In this document: positions 9,682-21,520 of the stretch, piece by piece
Position numbering within the stretch: position 1 is the stretch's first letter
Layout: every line of letters begins with the position of its first letter
Assembly (NCBI GenBank): GCA_004357385.1
Contig: SMWF01000019.1
Span: 62,001 to 126,000, forward strand
Direction of reading: 5' to 3'
Length of the DNA: 64,000 nt
Source: Gammaproteobacteria bacterium
Lineage (GTDB): Bacteria > Pseudomonadota > Gammaproteobacteria > Pseudomonadales > Azotimanducaceae
Notes under the pieces: generated by a model
What the model was told of the DNA's origin: nothing
Database searches by the model: none
Seen by the model: the letters and a program-made list of their open reading frames with translations, nothing else
Program-made: the position numbers and the translations under genes

Positions 9682-11082
9682 TCAGGTGCGCGGCGGCAGG
9701 CCCTGCCGGGTCAAGGTCGCGCGCCGTCGCACGGGGTCACTCATATCCGAAAACGCGTTCACTTCCTCGATGTCGGTTGGTGTCAAGGTGCCTGCGCTTT
9801 GTTTCAGCAGTAACAGGCCGAGCACATATTTGTAGCGCGAGTCGGCGTAATCGAACTGCGACCGGAACAACCGCTGCTGGGCTTCCAGGACATCCACGAT
9901 GTTACGCGTGCCGACTTCGTAACCCGTTTGGATTGCTTCCAGCGCGGACTCCGTCGAACGGATTGCGCGCATTCGCGCCTTCACCCGGGCGACGTCGGTG
10001 GTGACCGCCTGGAGCAAATTGCGGGTGTCGCGGGAAACGACCAGCTTCCGGCCACGGAGAAACTCGCGGGCTTCCCTGCGCCTGGCGCGTGCTTCGCGAA
10101 CGCGCGAACTGACGAAGCCGCCCTGATAGATCGGGAGCTGCATGCGCAGCGCATAGATCTCCGTTTCAGACTTACCCCCCAGGAACGCGGAACCGTGGGT
10201 GGTGAAGCTGCTGTAGGAAACCTGTGCGTCCAAGGTCGGCAGGTGTCCGGATAGTCGGGCCTTCAACTCTTGTTCTGCGGCGGCCAGTTGCTCCTGCGCG
10301 GAGCGGACTTCCAGGTTCTCTGCCAGCGCGGTCGCTACCCATTGGCTTTCGTCCAGTGGTTCGGGATTGATGATCGGCAGTTTTTCGGATAGCCGCGCCA
10401 CCTCCGGGTAGTTGACGCCGGTCAAAGTCGACAGCGTTTCAAAAAAGATGTCGAGGTCGCCGTCTGCCTGGATCCGGCGAACCACGGCCAGATCGAGGGC
10501 TGCGGTCGATTCGAGCACGTCGGTGATGGCCACGAGACCCACGTCGAAGCGTTGCTGGACCTGCTCGAGTTGACGCTGCACGGCCGCCTCGTCCGCCTCG
10601 GTGGACTCCACCAGAGCCTGGGCGCGCAACACGTCGAGGTATGCCGCCGCAACGCGCACGATCAGTTCCTGTTCGGTAAACCGGTAGTCGTACCGGGCTT
10701 GCTCCCGGCGTGCCTTGGAACTTTTGTAGGTGAACCAGGCTTCGACGTCGAACAGGGGCTGAATCAGCTCCGCCTGCCAGCCGTGGTCCCTGAAGGTCGT
10801 CGTCCCGGCCGGGACCGGCAGACTGGTCCCCGGGTCAAAAACTACGCTACCCGGTAAGGTGCGCCGGTTTTCGGAAGCCAGCCCGGACATGTTGATGCTT
10901 GGCAGCAAGCCGCTGCGCGATTGGGGCACCACCTCGCGCCGGGCCTCGTAACCTTGCTTGGCGGCGCCCAGCACAGGGTCATTGACCAGCGAGTCGATGT
11001 AGGCCTGCGACAGATCCGCACCGTCGCTCGGGGCCGCGCCTAGCAGGCTGACCAGGATGAATATTGAAGCCGACTTTTGCAT
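9682..11082 (-). CDS. tolC: TolC-family outer membrane efflux protein
   Basis: Outer membrane channel for type I secretion and RND efflux. It has 466 residues with an N-terminal signal peptide (about residues 1-22, cleavage near SDGA-D). Two repeated halves are rich in alpha-helical coiled-coil sequence, such as LRAQALVESTEADEAAVQRQ and the second-half equivalent near the C-terminus (VLEAQQRLFRSQFDYADSRY). The N-terminal VPQSRSGLLPSINMSG segment is typical of the TolC family. Its position next to a yqiB-like gene, cpdA and parE matches the E. coli tolC neighbourhood, which supports TolC itself rather than a generic OprM-type channel. No obvious Shine-Dalgarno is seen. Confidence 0.9.
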   Translation of the reverse strand: MQKSASIFILVSLLGAAPSDGADLSQAYIDSLVNDPVLGAAKQGYEARREVVPQSRSGLLPSINMSGLASENRRTLPGSVVFDPGTSLPVPAGTTTFRDHGWQAELIQPLFDVEAWFTYKSSKARREQARYDYRFTEQELIVRVAAAYLDVLRAQALVESTEADEAAVQRQLEQVQQRFDVGLVAITDVLESTAALDLAVVRRIQADGDLDIFFETLSTLTGVNYPEVARLSEKLPIINPEPLDESQWVATALAENLEVRSAQEQLAAAEQELKARLSGHLPTLDAQVSYSSFTTHGSAFLGGKSETEIYALRMQLPIYQGGFVSSRVREARARRREAREFLRGRKLVVSRDTRNLLQAVTTDVARVKARMRAIRSTESALEAIQTGYEVGTRNIVDVLEAQQRLFRSQFDYADSRYKYVLGLLLLKQSAGTLTPTDIEEVNAFSDMSDPVRRRATLTRQGLPPRT

Positions 11083-11317
11083 GGGCGAACGACCGGGAGG
11101 AATTCGCGCGCGATTCTATCAGATCAGGGGTCGAGGATAGGCTGGGCAGCGATCAAGCCGATATCCCGAAGCGCTGGACAGAACAACTGAACTGACGGAC
11201 GGTAGGTTGCGTCCGGCGCAGGTGATGGCACACTCGACTTTGACCCGGGGCTGGTTAGAATTGGTCCCCTCAGCTCCGGAACAACGGGCTCTGGAAGAAC
11301 AGCCTCGGACGAAAAGA

Positions 11318-11782
11318 TTGAAACGACGACGACGCTATCGAATAGACCTGGCCGCTCACATGGCAGAATGTGATGCCAACTACCTGCGTCTGTTGAAACT
11401 GATTCCTGAACTTCATGATCGTGATGAACGAACGCTGACGGTTCGCGTTGCCAACAAGGACGTCACGGTGTGTATCCGAGTTCTGGAACGTTGCCCCTAC
11501 ACCACGCTGATCGAACTCACGCAGCTGCCACTGGTCGAAGGGTTGGCGTTTGAGCTGCCCGCGCCGCGAATCGTGGTGCGTCTCTACCACGACGCAAAAT
11601 CGGCGGAGGTCGTGGAGTTTCAGAACGAACGCCACTTCAAACCGACGTACAGCTATCCCAATGGCGAGATGCGACAGCGTGACGAAAAGGCACAGCTCAA
11701 CCGGTTCCTGAGCGAGTATCTGGCGGCGTGCCTCGAGCACGGCGCCTGCGCAGATCGACCCGTCGTGCTTGCCGACTGTTGA
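11318..11782 (+). CDS. yqiB: DUF1249 (YqiB-like) protein
   Basis: Small cytoplasmic protein of unknown function. The conserved part runs from RRYRIDLAAHMAECDANYL to the C-terminus and includes RLYHDAKSAEVVEF and YPNGEMRQRDEKAQLNRFL, matching YqiB of E. coli. I placed the start at TTG 11318 because homology begins right there; ATG 11225 and TTG 11207 in the same frame would add 31 or 37 poorly conserved residues. It sits between tolC and cpdA as in E. coli, but nudF, which lies beside it there, is absent. The 235 bases between tolC and this start hold no gene I can support; a TAGAAT-like -10 for tolC is at 11113-11118. Confidence 0.8.
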   Translation: MKRRRRYRIDLAAHMAECDANYLRLLKLIPELHDRDERTLTVRVANKDVTVCIRVLERCPYTTLIELTQLPLVEGLAFELPAPRIVVRLYHDAKSAEVVEFQNERHFKPTYSYPNGEMRQRDEKAQLNRFLSEYLAACLEHGACADRPVVLADC

Positions 11783-11804
11783 TACGCCGCCCGAGCCGAC
11801 ATCG

Positions 11805-14503
<2,699 letters not shown>

Positions 14504-14544
14504 GCCGCGCTACGCGCTGGCATGGCGACAATGAGGCATTTTAG

Positions 14545-16794
14545 ATGAGCACCCACGAGGAGAACGCTGAAATCGAGCGGATTCCCCTGCGCACCTTTAC
14601 CGAGAAGGCGTACCTCGAGTATTCGATGTACGTCATCAACGACCGCGCGTTGCCCCACATTGGGGACGGTTTGAAGCCGGTCCAGCGCCGCATCGTTTAC
14701 GCGATGTCGCAACTCGGTCTGAATGCCCAGGCGAAGTACACGAAATCAGCACGCACGATTGGCGATGTGCTCGGTAAGTTCCACCCCCATGGCGACAGCG
14801 CCTGCTACGAAGCCATGGTGCTGATGGCGCAACCTTTCTCGTTTCGATATCCGCTGATCGATGGGCAGGGCAACTGGGGCGCGCCGGACGACCCGAAGTC
14901 GTTCGCAGCCATGCGCTACACCGAAGCCCGGCTTGCACCCATTGCGGAACTGTTGCTGGCCGAGGTGGATCGGGGCACCGTCAATTTCGAACCTAACTTC
15001 GACGGTTCGCTGGAGGAGCCCGAGGTCCTTCCGGCGCGGGTTCCGTTCGTGTTGCTGAACGGCGGTAGCGGCATCGCGGTGGGGATGGCCACCGACATTC
15101 CCCCGCACAATCTCAACGAAATCGTTAGCGCGTGCATTCATCTACTCGATGCGCCGAAAGCCACGATTCAGGACCTGATGACCCACGTTCGTGGCCCGGA
15201 CTTTCCGACCGATGCGCTGATCGTTACATCGGCCCAGGAGATGCTGCGCCTCTACGAGGAAGGGCGCGGCTCGGTCAGGGCACGCGCAGTGTTCACCCGA
15301 GAAAACGGCGATATCGTCATCACGGCGTTACCCCACCAGGTGTCGCCGGCGAAGGTGCTCGAACAGATCGCGGCCCAGATGCAGGCGAAAAAGCTGCCGA
15401 TGCTGGTGGATCTGCGCGATGAATCAGATCATGAAAACCCGACACGACTGGTGCTCGTGCCACGATCCAACAGGGTGGACGGTGACCGACTGATGAGTCA
15501 CCTGTTCGCGACCACCGACCTGGAGCGCAGCTATCGGGTCAACATGAACGTCATTGGTCTCGACGCGCGTCCCCGGGTGAAGAATCTCCGAGAGATACTG
15601 CGCGAGTGGCTCGAGTTTCGCCGTGAAACGGTGCGCCGGCGGATCGGCCATCGACTCGAGCGCATCGAGCAACGCCTGCACGTGCTGGCTGGCCTGCTGA
15701 TCGCGTACCTCAGCATCGACGAGGTCATTCGCATCATCCGCGAGGAAGAGGTGCCCCGCGGCGCGCTGATGAAGAAGTTCAAGCTCACCGAAATTCAGGC
15801 CAACGCGATTCTCGATCTTCGTCTGCGTCACCTGGCGCGCCTCGAGGAGGACAAGATTACCGTCGAGAAGGAAGCGCTCGAGGGCGAGAAGCTGGGCCTC
15901 GAAAAGATTCTGAATTCTAAAGCGCGGATGAAAACGCTGCTCAAGAAGGAACTGCTCGAGGACGCGGAGAGGTTTGGCGATGCGCGTCGCGCTCCGATCG
16001 GCGATGCCGAGGAAGCCACCGCCTATGTTGAACAGGATCTGGTGTCCAACGACCCGGTGACGGTCGTGCTGTCGAGCAAGGGCTGGGTACGCGCGGCACG
16101 CGGCCATGAGGTCGACCCCCGCGAGTTGAATTATCGAACGGGCGATGAGTTTCTGAGCGCGGCGCGGGGCCGCAGCAACGACCCCCTGGTGTTCATCGAC
16201 AGTGGCGGACGCGCATACAGCATAGCTGCGCACACACTGCCGTCTGCCCGGAGCCAGGGTGAACCGCTGACCGGTCGCCTCAACTCGCCCGAGGAGGCGC
16301 GATTCGTTGGCCTGGCCATGGGCGCGGGTACGTCGCGTTTGTTGCTGGCGTCAAACGCAGGCTATGGCTTCGTCACGTCGCTGGCCGGCCTGCTCACCAA
16401 GAACCGTGCAGGCAAGGCGGCGTTGAGTGTCCCGAAAGGAGGCCTCGCGCTGCCCCCGGTAACCGTGGGCGACGGCGACGATCCGCTGGTGGTGGCGGTC
16501 ACCAGCCAGGGGCGAATGCTAGCGTTTCCGTTGGCCGATGTGCCGGAACTTGCCCGCGGAAAAGGGAACAAACTGATCAATGTACCCGGCGCGGCGTTCA
16601 GATCCGGTGAGGAATCGGTAGTGGGGGTCGCGGTCATCTATGAATCGGATCGATTGCTGGTGGTTGCTGGACAACGCCATCTCAGTTTGAAGCGAAAAGA
16701 CCTCGAGCATTACCTCGGCGAGCGCGCGCGCCGCGGTCGCAAGCTGCCACGTGGTTTTCAGAAGGTCGACGGTTTGGAGGTCGAGTCTGGCTGA
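14545..16794 (+). CDS. parC: DNA topoisomerase IV subunit A ParC
   Basis: DNA-cleaving subunit of topoisomerase IV. The 749 residues show the winged-helix/quinolone region [16 protein letters not shown] and the catalytic tyrosine in RYTEARL (about residue 131), followed by the tower, coiled coil and a degenerate C-terminal beta-pinwheel. The positions equivalent to E. coli S80 and E84 keep Ser and Glu, the quinolone-susceptible residues. The length fits ParC (about 750) rather than GyrA. Its last 37 bases overlap the convergent Smp-like gene. Confidence 0.96.
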   Translation: MSTHEENAEIERIPLRTFTEKAYLEYSMYVINDRALPHIGDGLKPVQRRIVYAMSQLGLNAQAKYTKSARTIGDVLGKFHPHGDSACYEAMVLMAQPFSFRYPLIDGQGNWGAPDDPKSFAAMRYTEARLAPIAELLLAEVDRGTVNFEPNFDGSLEEPEVLPARVPFVLLNGGSGIAVGMATDIPPHNLNEIVSACIHLLDAPKATIQDLMTHVRGPDFPTDALIVTSAQEMLRLYEEGRGSVRARAVFTRENGDIVITALPHQVSPAKVLEQIAAQMQAKKLPMLVDLRDESDHENPTRLVLVPRSNRVDGDRLMSHLFATTDLERSYRVNMNVIGLDARPRVKNLREILREWLEFRRETVRRRIGHRLERIEQRLHVLAGLLIAYLSIDEVIRIIREEEVPRGALMKKFKLTEIQANAILDLRLRHLARLEEDKITVEKEALEGEKLGLEKILNSKARMKTLLKKELLEDAERFGDARRAPIGDAEEATAYVEQDLVSNDPVTVVLSSKGWVRAARGHEVDPRELNYRTGDEFLSAARGRSNDPLVFIDSGGRAYSIAAHTLPSARSQGEPLTGRLNSPEEARFVGLAMGAGTSRLLLASNAGYGFVTSLAGLLTKNRAGKAALSVPKGGLALPPVTVGDGDDPLVVAVTSQGRMLAFPLADVPELARGKGNKLINVPGAAFRSGEESVVGVAVIYESDRLLVVAGQRHLSLKRKDLEHYLGERARRGRKLPRGFQKVDGLEVESG

Positions 16795-17987
16795 CCAATC
16801 AGGCGCTCGGCCTGACCTTCGAGCAGGCTGCGATACGAACCGTTGAGCGCCGAGATAATGAAGCACTCGCCAGGCGACGCAGTGACCAGTGAGGCGAGGA
16901 TGGCGTGTTCCTGCCGTGCGCTGTCAAAGCGTTCCGGACCCTCGAGCTGGTCAAATACTTCGCGGCTGGTTGCCACGGTATCGTTCGCCGCGACAGCGCT
17001 CAGCAATGTGGCGTCCGTTGTCTGGTCCGTGCCGGGGAGTTCCGCCAGCGGCGTGTTCGAAGGGTCTTCGTGCAGCCCGAATCGGAACGCCAGTTCAGGT
17101 CGTTCCCGCATGTAGTAACGCTGATTGACGTCCTGAAGCACCTCGGCGATCAGCAGCGCGGCACATACGATACCGAAGCACCGCTCAGAGCGTTGGGCGT
17201 CGTCCGGCGCGCCGCGGAATGAAAAAATCAGGCCGATGCCCGGCAGCTCTATACCCCGACCGCCGTACAGGTGCCCGACCTGATCGGCACGGCTCAGGCA
17301 CATATCGATGATCCGCGGCCGATCCGTCGCCGCGAAACTCACTTGATTGAACCAGTTGACCACCAGAACGTAGCTTGGCGGCGTTTCGATTGGATGCTGG
17401 CCCGGGTGGGTGGATTCCGGCACCGGCAGCGGGGACGATGCGGGGCCCGTGGGCCATCGCTGGTCCACGAGATAGCCGACCAACAAGCCGGCGAGCGCGC
17501 AGCCGAACACCCACAGCATCAGCGTTGAGGCGGCCGGGCCGGTACGAAAAATCACCGGGCTCAACGTTACCCGGGCGTAGCCGGCGACGGTGTCTTCAAA
17601 AACGATCGGATGGGTGAAATGGGGCGCGCTGTTCGATGCGCTGCCGGAGTTAGCCAGCACCCGGTCGTCGATGGTGTAGATGCTTACCGAGGCCACTTCG
17701 GCGGGTTCGTTGATGCGCGTCGCCAACACGCTGAGGCTGATCAGATTGCCACCAATCAGCGGTTCGGCGCTCAGGGTCGCCAGTTGCTCGGCGAGCGCAC
17801 GACCGAAGGAGCTCATGTGGCGCTGCTGATCGGCGCTCAGTGCGGCGCTCCAGAACAACGACGTCGAACTGGCCACAGTCAATGCCACGGTGCCGGCGAT
17901 GAGGGTGCTGCGATAAACACGCGTCGCCGCGAGCAGCCGCGACAAAAGAGGTTGCGGTGAGTCGTTCGTTTGACGTCCCCGATTCAA
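16758..17987 (-). CDS. Smp/AhpA-like membrane protein with degenerate cyclase-like domain
   Basis: 409 residues. A short cytoplasmic N-terminus leads to a first membrane segment ([20 protein letters not shown]), a periplasmic stretch of about 110 residues, a second membrane segment ([19 protein letters not shown]) and a long cytoplasmic domain. The first half suits the Smp/YtjB family, which is found divergent from serB in gammaproteobacteria, as here. The cytoplasmic part ([38 protein letters not shown]) follows the pattern of class III nucleotidyl cyclases, but both metal aspartates appear replaced. The start is uncertain: TTG 17987 avoids overlap with serB, and TTG 17945 is an alternative. 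Function unknown. Confidence 0.75.
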   Translation of the reverse strand: MNRGRQTNDSPQPLLSRLLAATRVYRSTLIAGTVALTVASSTSLFWSAALSADQQRHMSSFGRALAEQLATLSAEPLIGGNLISLSVLATRINEPAEVASVSIYTIDDRVLANSGSASNSAPHFTHPIVFEDTVAGYARVTLSPVIFRTGPAASTLMLWVFGCALAGLLVGYLVDQRWPTGPASSPLPVPESTHPGQHPIETPPSYVLVVNWFNQVSFAATDRPRIIDMCLSRADQVGHLYGGRGIELPGIGLIFSFRGAPDDAQRSERCFGIVCAALLIAEVLQDVNQRYYMRERPELAFRFGLHEDPSNTPLAELPGTDQTTDATLLSAVAANDTVATSREVFDQLEGPERFDSARQEHAILASLVTASPGECFIISALNGSYRSLLEGQAERLIGQPDSTSKPSTF

Positions 17988-18027
17988 GGCGTTAGCGTCT
18001 CCGGCCCGGCAATTCAGGCGCGCGGCG

Positions 18028-19242
18028 GTGTCCAGCGAAATCGTACTGGTGAATGTTTCCGGCCGAAACAAGGCTGGACTCATGGGGATGTTGACATCGA
18101 CGATGGCGCGCTTTCAAGTTCGCGTCCTCGACGTCGGCCAGGCGGTGATCCACGATGAGCTCAGCCTGGGCATGATGCTGGAGGTCCCGGCGAGTCACGA
18201 TCCCGCGGAGCTGCTCGCAGCACTCGGTGCGGGACTGGACGAGGATCTGCGCTTTACCCATGTCTCCGGGGTCGACTACCAGCAGTGGGTAGCCCAGCAG
18301 GGCAAGCCCCGTCACATCGTCACGCTGCTTGCTGCGGGGGTCAGCGCCGAGCAGCTCGCGGCGGTCGTCGGGATTGTGGAGGGTCACGGGTTGTCGATCG
18401 AGGCGATTCGGAGGCTCTCGGGCCGCGTGCTTGTTGATGTTCAGAACCCGGGTCGCGCAAGCGTGGAGTTGTCCCTGCGCGGTGACCCTGACGATCCTGC
18501 CTCGCTCAAAGCCGACCTGCTCGAGGCCGCCGGCCGACTGACCTTCGACTTCTCCGTGCAACAGGACACGGTGTACCGTCGCAATCGTCGCCTCGTGGCA
18601 TTCGATATGGACTCGACTCTGATTGATGCCGAGGTGATCGACGAGCTTGCCCGCGTGCACGGCGTGGGTGGCGAGGTCGCCACCATCACCGCCCAGACGA
18701 TGCGCGGCGAGATCGACTTTCAGGAGAGCTTCCGGCGACGCGTGGCCTTGCTTAAGGGGCTTCCGGAAGCGGCACTGAGGTCGGTGGCCGGGCGCGTGAA
18801 ATTGACCGACGGAGCACATCGGCTGACTTCGGCGCTCAAGCATTTTGGCTATACCACGGCGATCATTTCCGGCGGGTTTCGCTTCGTTGGGGAACGGCTT
18901 CGGGCCGAGCTTGGTATTGATCTATTGTTCGCGAACGAGCTCGAAGTGGTGGACGGTTGCGTCACTGGCGCCGTCAGCGGCGCGGTGATCGATGCCGAAG
19001 GCAAGGCGCAGCGACTGCGTGAGATTTGTACCGCACAAGGCATCGCGCTGGCTCAAACGATTGCCATTGGCGATGGCGCCAACGATCTGCCGATGCTGAA
19101 CGCGGCGGGTTTGGGTGTCGCGTTTCACGCTAAACCGCTGGTCCGTGAATCGGCAAGTCACGCGATTTCCAACTTCGGGCTGGACAGCGTGCTCTATCTG
19201 ATGGGATTCACCGACCAGGACATCGAAGAAATTGGCGGCTAG
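18028..19242 (+). CDS. serB: Phosphoserine phosphatase SerB
   Basis: Dephosphorylates phosphoserine in the last step of serine synthesis. The 404 residues have two tandem ACT-like regulatory domains (about residues 1-170; EIVLVNVSGRNKAGLMGML at the start) and a HAD phosphatase domain with FDMDSTLIDAEVIDELA (nucleophile D193, acid D195) and the last motif IGDGANDLPML (about 347). The double ACT layout is typical of Pseudomonas and related SerB. The start is GTG 18028, which puts the ACT fold right at the N-terminus. It is divergent from the Smp-like gene with about 40 bases between starts. Confidence 0.95.
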   Translation: MSSEIVLVNVSGRNKAGLMGMLTSTMARFQVRVLDVGQAVIHDELSLGMMLEVPASHDPAELLAALGAGLDEDLRFTHVSGVDYQQWVAQQGKPRHIVTLLAAGVSAEQLAAVVGIVEGHGLSIEAIRRLSGRVLVDVQNPGRASVELSLRGDPDDPASLKADLLEAAGRLTFDFSVQQDTVYRRNRRLVAFDMDSTLIDAEVIDELARVHGVGGEVATITAQTMRGEIDFQESFRRRVALLKGLPEAALRSVAGRVKLTDGAHRLTSALKHFGYTTAIISGGFRFVGERLRAELGIDLLFANELEVVDGCVTGAVSGAVIDAEGKAQRLREICTAQGIALAQTIAIGDGANDLPMLNAAGLGVAFHAKPLVRESASHAISNFGLDSVLYLMGFTDQDIEEIGG

Positions 19243-19314
19243 TCAGTCGCTCGAGGCATAGCGCGACCACAGTCGAACGAAGCCTCAGACCTTCAGCGTC
19301 TCTAAAGAGTAGCA

Positions 19315-19338
19315 CGGCGTCTGCAATCGCCGACGCCG
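19315..19338. terminator. Small hairpin between convergent serB and fimX
   Basis: CGGCGTC (19315-19321) and GACGCCG (19332-19338) are perfect inverted arms around a 10-base loop, inside the 105-base gap between the stops of serB and fimX. There is no clear T-tract on either strand, so it is at best a weak or Rho-assisted terminator. Confidence 0.3.
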
Positions 19339-19347
19339 CAGTAACAG

Positions 19348-21486
19348 TCAATCTTCCGTGCTGAAGTCGTAGTTCATCTCCGCCATCGGCTCCTGCAGGT
19401 AGTGACCCTGAATGTAGTTGGCGCCAGCCTGCCACAGGGTCGACAGAACGGTGGCGCTTTCAACCATGGGTACCACTGTCAGCTTACCCAGTCCCTGAAG
19501 TTGCTCGATGACGGCGTTCAGTTGGTCGCGATTGGTCGGGTCATCCTCCAGCGCGCATACCTGGCCGCCGTCGAGCTTTACGAAATCGACGGGGACGTGT
19601 CGTAGCGTCTCAAAGGAGGTTTCGTTCAAACCGAAGTGACGCATCGACGATCGACAATGCATCGCGGCCAGCCCTTGGACGAATTGGCGCGCCTGACGAA
19701 TGTGCGACGCCGCGTCCGGTTCGGCGATCTGGAAAATAACCGCGTCGCTCGGCAGGCGCGCGGCTTTGATGGCTACAGCGAGCCACTGAATGAACTCTTC
19801 GTCGATCATGCTGTTGCTGGTCAAGTTGATCGTCAGGCGGGTGTTGTGACCTCCGGCCCGGTGTGCGGACAGCAGCTTGATGGAATGCAGAATGACCCAG
19901 CGGTCGATCTTGGCGGAGACGCCATGCTCGATCGCCAGTTCGAGAAATTGGTGGGGTACAAGCTGCTCGTTGTCGTCGTCCGTCAGGCGCAGAAACACCT
20001 CGTAGTGTTCATCCGAGTCGCCGCGCAGACTGATGATTGGTTGAAACAACAGTTGGAAACGGTTGCCGTCGATGGCCTCGTTGACCAGCCCGAGAATGCG
20101 GCGCTGGTCGGCGTTCAGCCCATCCTCGTCGACGTGCGTGTCATCGGGTTGGTACCACAGGACGCTGTTAGTGCCTTGGGTCTCGCGAGATGCGAGCATG
20201 GTTTTGAATGCCAGGTCGACGCTCTCGCATAGGTCTACATCGGATGTGACGTTTACGGCCCCGATGGTCACCGTGCAGCGGATGGTTTTGCCGTTAACTT
20301 CGAAGAGCTCGTCTCCAACCCCGGCGCGAAGCTGTTCGGCGAGTACATCGCCGCCGGCCTCGGAGCCAAATCCGATGATGCCGAAACGATGGTCTGCGAT
20401 CGGTTCGACCAACACATCGCTCCGGTCTTCTGCTAACCAGCGCCCGATCTCGGCGACGATCGACTTCGATTCGGACAGCCCATGTTCGGCCTGCAGTTCG
20501 TTGAAGTCGTCGATCTCGATGACCAGCAGGGTTGCACGTTCGGCTTCGCTGAGTTTCGGTTTGACCAGTTTCGCGAACTCGGCCACTGCATCGGGTCCGG
20601 TCCCGGTGGCCGCAGATGCCGTAGCGGCCGATGCGGGCGCGCTCGTTGTGCGGGCATCGGAGACACCCACGCGCACCAGTACTTGGATGCACGATTCGCC
20701 TTCGTAGTCGGCACGGGACAATGTCAGGTCGCCCTCGACCGGGTCGTTGCTGAGGGTGCGGCCCAGGAACGCCATGGTCAGCTCGTCCGTGCCATTGTCG
20801 TTGACGGATCCGTTGCTGTTTCCGTCCTCGCTCGCACCGGCCGTGACGGCTCCGGCACTCACCACCTGAATCGCCTTCATATGCGCTTTGATCTCATCGG
20901 CCTGATCCGGGTCGACCAGATCCAGCAGCGGCAGGCCGAGCAGGTCATCCGCGTCCTCGAAGCCGAACAGGCGCAGGTAGTCGTCGTTGGCGTAGATGTG
21001 CATGCCTTCATGCACGTAAGCGATCGCTGCGGCGGAGTTGGAAAGCAGCAGTTCGCAGCGTCGCTCGGCTTCCTTGAGCGCGCGCTCGGTCTCGATCAGT
21101 TGGCGCTGTCGGCAGACGTGATGAAGCTCACGTCTGACAACGTACAGTAGCCGCTCGTTGTCGTCCCGAAAGATCACGTCGGTGGCGCCGATACTCATAC
21201 CGCGAGACAGATTTGCGGCGTCGGGGGCATCGTCGTGGACGATGATGGGCAGGTCTGGTTCACGGCTGCGCAGCCCCGGCAGCAACTCGCCGAGCTGCTC
21301 GAACGCTGCGTTGCACAGCATCAGATCCAATTTCTCGATGCTTGCGTACTCGGTGGCAGCGGTCAGATCGGAGAAGAATTTGGGGCGCGTCGAGATGCCC
21401 GCATCGCGCAGCACTGAGTCGATCTCGTGCGCCCTGTTCTCGGACAGGTCGGCGATCAGCAGACGGACCGGCGACGGCGTGGCCAT
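19348..21486 (-). CDS. fimX: FimX-like c-di-GMP receptor (REC-PAS-GGDEF-EAL, degenerate)
   Basis: 712 residues in the order of FimX: a receiver-like domain lacking the usual acidic set (VRLLIADLSENRAHEIDSVL, residues 8-125), a PAS domain (about 145-275), a GGDEF-like domain whose signature is replaced by IADHRFGIIGF (about 363), and an EAL-like domain reading YEVFLRL (about 492) instead of an active EAL. In Pseudomonas FimX the degenerate EAL binds c-di-GMP and promotes type IV pilus assembly and twitching; enzyme activity is not expected here. A linker of Ala/Thr/Ser near residue 280 separates PAS and GGDEF. It lies 34 bases after a PilZ-like gene and beside serB, as fimX does in Pseudomonas. 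Confidence 0.82.
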   Translation of the reverse strand: MATPSPVRLLIADLSENRAHEIDSVLRDAGISTRPKFFSDLTAATEYASIEKLDLMLCNAAFEQLGELLPGLRSREPDLPIIVHDDAPDAANLSRGMSIGATDVIFRDDNERLLYVVRRELHHVCRQRQLIETERALKEAERRCELLLSNSAAAIAYVHEGMHIYANDDYLRLFGFEDADDLLGLPLLDLVDPDQADEIKAHMKAIQVVSAGAVTAGASEDGNSNGSVNDNGTDELTMAFLGRTLSNDPVEGDLTLSRADYEGESCIQVLVRVGVSDARTTSAPASAATASAATGTGPDAVAEFAKLVKPKLSEAERATLLVIEIDDFNELQAEHGLSESKSIVAEIGRWLAEDRSDVLVEPIADHRFGIIGFGSEAGGDVLAEQLRAGVGDELFEVNGKTIRCTVTIGAVNVTSDVDLCESVDLAFKTMLASRETQGTNSVLWYQPDDTHVDEDGLNADQRRILGLVNEAIDGNRFQLLFQPIISLRGDSDEHYEVFLRLTDDDNEQLVPHQFLELAIEHGVSAKIDRWVILHSIKLLSAHRAGGHNTRLTINLTSNSMIDEEFIQWLAVAIKAARLPSDAVIFQIAEPDAASHIRQARQFVQGLAAMHCRSSMRHFGLNETSFETLRHVPVDFVKLDGGQVCALEDDPTNRDQLNAVIEQLQGLGKLTVVPMVESATVLSTLWQAGANYIQGHYLQEPMAEMNYDFSTED

Positions 21487-21520
21487 GATTTCGGATAATC
21501 CCTGTAGATGGTCAGTTTCC

